Below, one piece after another: positions 58,577 through 64,000 of a stretch of 64,000 bases of DNA. Numbering within the stretch: the first letter of the stretch is position 1; each line of letters opens with the position of its first letter. Below the pieces are notes generated by a model. It did not search any database, was not told the origin of the DNA, and was given only the letters and a program-made list of their open reading frames with translations. The DNA is from Paralvinella palmiformis (taxonomy: Eukaryota > Annelida > Polychaeta > Terebellida > Alvinellidae): contig JAODUP010001042.1 in NCBI GenBank assembly GCA_025642065.1, forward strand, positions 120,001-184,000. Reading direction: 5' to 3'. Position numbers and translations under genes: made by a program.

Positions 58577-59590
58577 GTTAGGATACGTATATAGAGGCAC
58601 TGGCGCAGAATATCAACATCTTTTGATACCTCAATCTAAATATAAAATGATCTACACTTCCACATATCGATACATATATAGGTAGACCTATACATGATTC
58701 TGGGCTACTCATCAGCCTGTGAGGCCCAGCTAATTCGCTTTTCTTATGCGAAAAATATTTCACACCCACGGGAAAGCGGCTACATGCATGATGCGTACAA
58801 AAGTGAAAGCACGTAAAACAAACATTTTGACACCACAGCTCGCAGTAAACAACACGTGCTTGTGGTTCAATGGCGAATTAATAAATACATAAGATAACTA
58901 CTTTGACACCACAGTTTATATTCAACGGTAATTTTCTGTGGTCAAAAAGAAACCTATACATAGAACATTTTGACACCTCAGATGCTGACCTCAGCTTTAT
59001 TCTGGGCTCGAACAACTAAACAAATCCTACCTATATGAACCGAACCGTCCGTCTTGTCTGGTGTCGCAAGTTGTTCTCCTGAGTGAAAAATTAGGCCTTT
59101 TATAGGCCGTCGGCGTGTTAATCAATACAGGATACGATGTACACCTCCCCCCTCCCCCCCCCCCCCCCATAAGCAGACAGTGAAGTGATTTTACCAAAAA
59201 CACAAACTAGTAATAATGCACAATGGTTTATTACTGGACTAGAACAAAATATCGTTTCAAACACGGTAAATACTAGACTTTATTCAAACGTACCAGCTAA
59301 TTCTCATACGTTTCCGTTCATGATTAAGTGCACGTTCATCCACGCCTAATTCAGCGTCCCTAAGTATAGGCAGTTAGGTGTGGTGGGATCTAAACTAAAG
59401 CGCCTATCCACTTGATCTATTTGACCCATGGTCGAGAACAGCGGATTTCAGGCAGATCTCCGATACTGCGAATGACACGTCGGGGTTATAATAGCTATAC
59501 ATTTAACAATTGTCCTATATGAATGTAACTTAGTTACAATGTGGGGAAACATGGGGATGCCTGCCGGAGTACTAAACGACCCCAGAGTAT
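58577..59590 (+). repeat. Block P3, copy E
   Basis: From GTTAGGATACGTATATAGAG through TACTCATCAGCCTGTGAGGC, CACACCCACGGGAAAGCGGC, CTCAGCTTTATTCTGGGCTC, GTCTGGTGTCGCAAGTTGTT and GGTTTATTACTGGACTAGAA to ATGCCTGCCGGAGTACTAAA. It is colinear with copy D over about 1 kb. A poly-C run (59,152-59,168) sits where copy D has unique DNA. On the - strand CTATAAAAGG lies at 59,096-59,105. Confidence 0.88.
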
Positions 59591-59759
59591 AAATCCATCA
59601 AATAGCATTGTATGAATTAATAGGTCGTTTCGCAAGATCACATAAGAGGACAACAATATAGATTATACATTATACATAGCAAAGCTAATAGAGTTAAGCA
59701 TGTTGTAATAACTACAAACCTTTCTTGCATTGGTGTAATAATTTATCTGGATCGAAATA

Positions 59760-59880
59760 GATCTGATATCTGGCACGGACAACGTGAGTTTTAGGATAAA
59801 TATATAGTAGTTTTAGGATAAATATATAGTAGCACTGGCTCAGAACATCAACATATCTAAACATCCTTTGATGCATCCTA
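59760..59880 (+). repeat. Block P3, left-edge fragment
   Basis: CTGGCACGGACAACGTGAGT and the TTTTAGGATAAATATATAGT stretch (present twice in tandem) are followed by AGCACTGGCTCAGAACATCA and TATCTAAACATCC. Only the first 120 bp of P3 is present, then a LINE fragment begins. Confidence 0.8.
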
Positions 59881-60130
59881 TAAACAATGAGTCGTGCATG
59901 TTTCAGTCGGAGTTGATATAACTCCGATGTTTCTAAGCTCTCTGATCCAAAAGTATAGACAGGTAAGATTGCTGGGAGTCACGAAGGATTGTACGGAGTG
60001 AACTCTTTCCGAACATCAGTTGACAAATATTGGAATAAGTTGCCATATCGTTATTGTCTTCCGACAAGTAATCAAATATTTGGTCACTTTCTGAAAACCT
60101 AAATTGTTAAGTTAACTTACATATAATATC
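59881..60130 (+). mobile_element. LINE ORF2 C-terminal fragment
   Basis: The frame EGLYGVNSFRTSVDKYWNKL, then PYRYCLPTSNQIFGHFLKT, matches the usual CR1/L2-type ending (aF--s-p-lWN-LP...F---LKT-L). It lies between the P3 fragment and AT-rich DNA and has no clear tail. Confidence 0.65.
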
Positions 60131-60210
60131 TACTCAACAGCACATTGTCTTCAAATAAAATATTTAAAATAGAATATATGAGTTATTCAGAGATTGATTG
60201 ACTGATTGAA

Positions 60211-60211
<1 letters not shown>

Positions 60212-60295
<84 letters not shown>
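60212..60295. repeat. (GA)n microsatellite
   Basis: A GA run with one slip near 60,246. Confidence 0.96.
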
Positions 60296-60297
<2 letters not shown>

Positions 60298-60299
60298 AT

Positions 60300-60960
60300 T
60301 ATTGAGACTATCAGAAATGATTGACGGGGTGTCATCTTTAGACTAAGTGATAGACAGTACATGATACGTTAGTTCCTTTCTTCATTCTGAATACTGAGGT
60401 TATTAGTGGCGGTCATATTGATGATGATGATCAATACAATACAAACATAGATAAAACAGGTACCATACCAGGCACTGTATGTTCATTAGTGAATATCGAT
60501 TTACGGGAAGCAGTCATACCTGAGTAAAGGTCATACTCCATGCGAAACGCTTGTTATATCAGATTAATTACATAATGGAAAATAGAAATAAATGGCTCCC
60601 AGGCATTTAATATAACCACTACTCAATTCGCATGTGTACGAATAATGTTTGGGACCATTTCAAACAAAGATGAATCGGCTCTGCCAGCTATTTATTGTTC
60701 TAGTAATAGTTATATTAAGTAATTATTCGCATCCATGTCTGACCGGATATCAGGTCGAGATACAGATAATAATCAACCGACCATGGGCTTCCCATTGTGA
60801 CTTTTATTTTATCAGTATTGAATACAGGGATATTGGTTTTACTAGTTTAAACAGATTGATAATATATGTAACCTTTACACTGAGTGTCTTTTTGTCAGAA
60901 TGACGTTATAACAAAGTGCACAATGTTTTCAATGACGTCCCGTTAAATTGTTTGTAGTTT
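60300..60960 (+). repeat. Block P2, long form, copy 4
   Basis: It pairs with 35,700-36,340: ACCATACCAGGCACTGTATG, CATGCGAAACGCTTGTTATA, ATAAATGGCTCCCAGGCATT, CTCAATTCGCATGTGTACGA, CTCTGCCAGCTATTTATTGT and ATCAACCGACCATGGGCTTC. Confidence 0.85.
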
Positions 60961-60976
60961 CAAAAATGTTTTATTT

Positions 60977-60979
<3 letters not shown>

Positions 60980-61021
<42 letters not shown>

Positions 61022-61849
61022 CCTCTCTTCCGTTATTTAGGCATGTAATATTAACTCTATTTTAATAACAATATTTAATTGGGTTAAACTACTCAGCCAG
61101 TATCGTTCATCCGACTGAAAACATAATTAATGCCGTGCTTTGACGGGTCGACTGATTTGTTTTCTATTATTGATTAAACTGATTGATAGCATTACTATAA
61201 AGTACGTTGTCTTGTGAGTTTAACTACCAGATTGAGTTGATCAGCCAGTCAGTCAGTCAGTCAGTCATTCACTCACTCTTTCACTCACTCATTCACTCAC
61301 TCTTTCATTCACTCACTCACTAACTCAATCAATCAATCACAATCTAATTACTTAACTGAATATGGAGATCATTCCTTGTCACTAGCCTCGCTATAATAAT
61401 TACATGATAACACATCTGCAATACCTTTCCTATATTTATGGATTTCAAGATAATAAAGATATTTACTCGATTTACAGTACTCTACTGCAAAACTCGGCCG
61501 GTTAAAAATGTGAAAACACTTGTCTTAATTTAATCAACATGTGATCTGATCAGCTGAATAGTCAAATGTAATTGGTCGGTAATCACCTAATTATTGATTT
61601 ATAACAATATTGTAATGTAAACTTTACATGAAACCGACAGGATTTAAACTGAATGCCGTTCGGCCGATTCAACCTACTATGTGCCAAAAAAGGACCATAA
61701 CACATCAATCATCTAACCAACTTAATAATTTAAATTGCTATTATACTGGAATTTTAAACCATAGTGTTTCATTGGTGATGAACACATCTTACTTATAATA
61801 CGGAGACATATTTATACTGGTGCTGATCATCTGGATGAATGTTGACCAG
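60980..61849. other. Spacer with (CT)n and TCAG/TCAC repeats
   Basis: A CT run lies at 60,980-61,018. TCAG, TTCACTCAC and TCAATCAATC words at 61,240-61,340 resemble the tail of P9 at 33.0-33.1 kb. No gene is seen. Confidence 0.6.
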
Positions 61850-62610
61850 GATTCAACAGGTCACGCTATGCTGTCAATCCATTTCACATAGCGTATATAC
61901 AAAATGTATACCTACACATAGCTATACACACGTAGACCTATATATTTCTGGGCTACTCATCAGCCTGTGGGTCCCAGCTAATCCGCCTTTCGTACCTAAC
62001 AATAAGTCACGTCCACAGGGAAGCGATTGTATGTAGGCTACACCCATAAAGTGGAAGCAAAGAAAAAACACCATTTGACGCCACTGTTCGCAGATAACAA
62101 CACGTGCGTGTGGTTCAATAGTAGAGCTCCAACAGATAAGGCGTCACCGAGTTATTTTATAATCAGGGTGAAAATGTATGCCTTTTATGGGTTATCGGCG
62201 CGCCAATCAATATAAAAGTTTAACTTGCGCACAGGAAGAGTTGTATCGTGTACATTACATATATAAGGAAGCCGCAAAGTGACTAACTTAAAAATAAAAT
62301 AGCAATACTGTACAGTGGATTATTACACAGCTAAAGCTCATATGTTTCCTTTCAATCACTTACTGAATGTTCATCCATGCTTAATTTAGTGCCCATTAGC
62401 ACATACAGTCAGGTGTGATAGGCTCTAAATGTGCCTATCTGACTGATTTATTTGGCGTATAATCGAGAACGCCTGATTTCAGGCACATCTCCAATCCTGG
62501 AAATGACACATAGGGATTATAATAGCCATGCATTCAGCAATTTTAACCTAGTTACGATTATAGCCTAGTTACTAACAATATGGGAAAACCTCCGTCCGCA
62601 GCTTAACATT
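61850..62610 (+). repeat. Block P3, copy F
   Basis: TACTCATCAGCCTGTGGGTC, AAGTCACGTCCACAGGGAAG and GACGCCACTGTTCGCAGATA are followed by a large deletion of the CTCAGCTTTATTCTGG part. The right half then returns: ATAGCAATACTGTACAGTGG, GTCAGGTGTGATAGGCTCTA, TAATCGAGAACGCCTGATTT, and a CCTCCGTCCGCAGCTTAACA end. On the - strand CCATAAAAGG lies at 62,181-62,190. Confidence 0.85.
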
Positions 62611-63344
62611 TTTAGATGATTATGTGGAAAAGATTATTTAACCAGTCTGTAATATGTGTCAATATTGAACAATGAATTGATCCCCGTCGCTAGTTCTAGG
62701 TTTAGATCTCCTATTGTGTTTGTAGTTTTAGGTAGCTGTTGGGACACTCACTATGCAATGATCGATTGGTGGTCTCTGGCTTGCTGAGTTCTTCACAAAC
62801 TTCCATACGAGTCTCAGAAGTGATATCGGAGAGAAGCTGTGTAGGGGTTATACAGGAACTTCCAGCCGGTTCCATCAAGTATGTCTTCCACTGGTAACAA
62901 ACAGCTTAACAAATAGCAGGTTTTTATCTGTACAAATTCATCTCCCTCGTATCAATACACTCTGACTATGAATTGGAATAAAACTAAATTACCATTTACC
63001 TTAATGGCAAATTATAAATTCATTTCAATTAAAATGTACTTAAATTAAAAAGTATTTAATAATTAAAGCACCTAATTTTTTTAATGAAAAAGAAATTTAA
63101 TAAATGTAGCTAAAAACAATTGAGTTACATAAAATCTAAAATATTTAATATTCCCTATATGAAGGGATTATCTTCTGATGGTATTTTGTCTTGTGGGGAT
63201 TATGTCCCGAAAGGAAAGTATCATGGATTCGTATAAGACATATAAAAGGAATATAATTAAAAAAGATAAAAATTAACTACTCTCTTTCAAACAAAGGAAA
63301 CGCCGATGTTGCTGTGCATTTAATATGATGCGATTATAAATGAA
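62611..63344. other. AT-rich stretch, no gene recognised
   Basis: Nothing recognisable is found on either strand. It joins the sequence shared with 50.3 kb. Confidence 0.5.
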
Positions 63345-63489
63345 GAATGGCCATACGCCATGCGAAATTACTGCTTCGGCAACCAATTCTAATAATGGTA
63401 AAGGGTGATAAATGATGAGTATGAGTGAGTGTGTGAGTGTGTGAGTGATGAGTGAGTGAGTGAGTGAGTGAGTGAGTGAGTGAGTGAGT
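63345..63489. repeat. Shared P4-like flank and short (TGAG)n array
   Basis: GAATGGCCATACGCCATGCG and the following 60 bp are the same as at 50.30 kb. The TGAG array is only about 75 bp here, against 690 bp there, and is followed by P7 rather than P4-prime. Confidence 0.88.
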
Positions 63490-64000
63490 TTTCTGGTTTT
63501 TCTTAGCTCAGGCATCACCTGGGTGTTGTTTTTAAAAGGCTGTCGCCTAGAGAAAGATATTATTAGGCCGAAGGAATCGATTGGGAAAAAAGTTACAGAC
63601 ATTCATTCGCTTAACACATGGTAATTCAGTACACTGTGAAAATTCTACACTTGTTATTATCTTTCGCCATATTTGGGAACACTGAAGGTATTTAAGGCAG
63701 TTTGCATATTTTACCCTTTACTGTGGCAATCTTAATATCAATATATCGGAAAATGGTTAAATTCATTTTATATCATGCAATTATACATCTGCAATGGCTA
63801 TATTTCATGCTTTGTGGGTACGAAATACGTTGTAGACAATTTACTAAGATGACGGTTTGGCGTAACGACCTATTTCTCTAATCAGATTCATATCTAAACG
63901 GAATATTTACAGTAGTAATAAATTCTTGAACTTCACATTGTGATTAGTTGCGTCAATACGGGATAGAGGGACGTTGGATATTTCCTACTTTCAACAAGCT
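63490..64000 (+). repeat. Block P7, copy 5 (runs off the window)
   Basis: CTTAGCTCAGGCATCACCTG, ATTATTAGGCCGAAGGAATC, CATATTTGGGAACACTGAAG, GGGTACGAAATACGTTGTAG and TACTTTCAACAAGCT parallel copy 1 at 7.0-7.55 kb. Copy 1 and this copy share ATTATTAGGCCGAAG-type words that copies 2-4 lack, so they form their own subgroup. Confidence 0.85.

Overview
The window is AT-rich, non-coding DNA from an animal genome, most likely an invertebrate. No host exon, rRNA or functional tRNA gene could be recognised. The evidence for an animal is the mix of APE-type non-LTR retrotransposons (CR1/L2/jockey-like LINEs) in several stages of decay, one tRNA-derived SINE, and very abundant microsatellites: (TA)n, (GT)n, (GA)n, (TGAG)n, (CTGG)n, (TCTG)n and (ATT)n. 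A marine lophotrochozoan would fit, but the sequence does not decide the phylum.

Layer 1 is a set of old long repeats, all in the + orientation. I call them blocks. P2, P4 and P5 share a core of about 110 bp, seen about 14 times. P6 has a head at 13.9 kb and a landmark body at 14.5, 22.9, 28.0, 32.2 and 42.3 kb. P9 follows P6 in three places. P7 has five copies. P3 has six or seven copies and carries a TATA-like box on the - strand. R2 is related to P3 at its left end. The blocks recur in similar order: P3-P4-(P5)-P6-P7 at 11.9-15.5 kb and 21.0-23.9 kb, P3-P4-P5-P6-P9 at 38.0-43.6 kb, and P4-P5-...-P7-P3 at 5.1-9.2 kb. The clearest pair is a tandem segmental duplication with an offset of about 9.1 kb (10.06-15.5 kb against 19.15-23.85 kb). 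Uniform orientation and shared order suggest decayed tandem or segmental amplification rather than independent insertions.

Layer 2 is LINEs inserted on either strand: - strand at 1.5-2.7, 26.1-27.5 and 43.9-47.1 kb; + strand at 9.3-10.7, 17.9-19.8, 24.0-26.1, 31.7-32.0, 53.3-54.1, 54.2-56.5 and 56.8-57.2 kb, plus small pieces. All are broken by stops, frameshifts or deletions.

The most interesting item is a LINE family whose first ORF carries an L1-ORF1-like region joined to a NADAR domain (the YbiA/DUF1768 family, which acts on ADP-ribose and N-glycosidic substrates). There are three decayed copies, at 17.9-18.4, 24.0-25.1 and 48.7-50.1 kb. In the first, the NADAR remnant lies directly upstream of an APE-endonuclease ORF2 remnant, so the order is ORF1(NADAR)-ORF2. 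A tRNA-derived SINE is nested in the third copy. Its 3' stem-loop matches the 3' end of the LINE at 53.3-54.1 kb.

Layer 3 is microsatellite growth, which marks most block edges. It includes two large TGAG arrays (3.7-5.1 and 50.4-51.1 kb) and a 126-bp (CT)(TA)(GA) palindrome.
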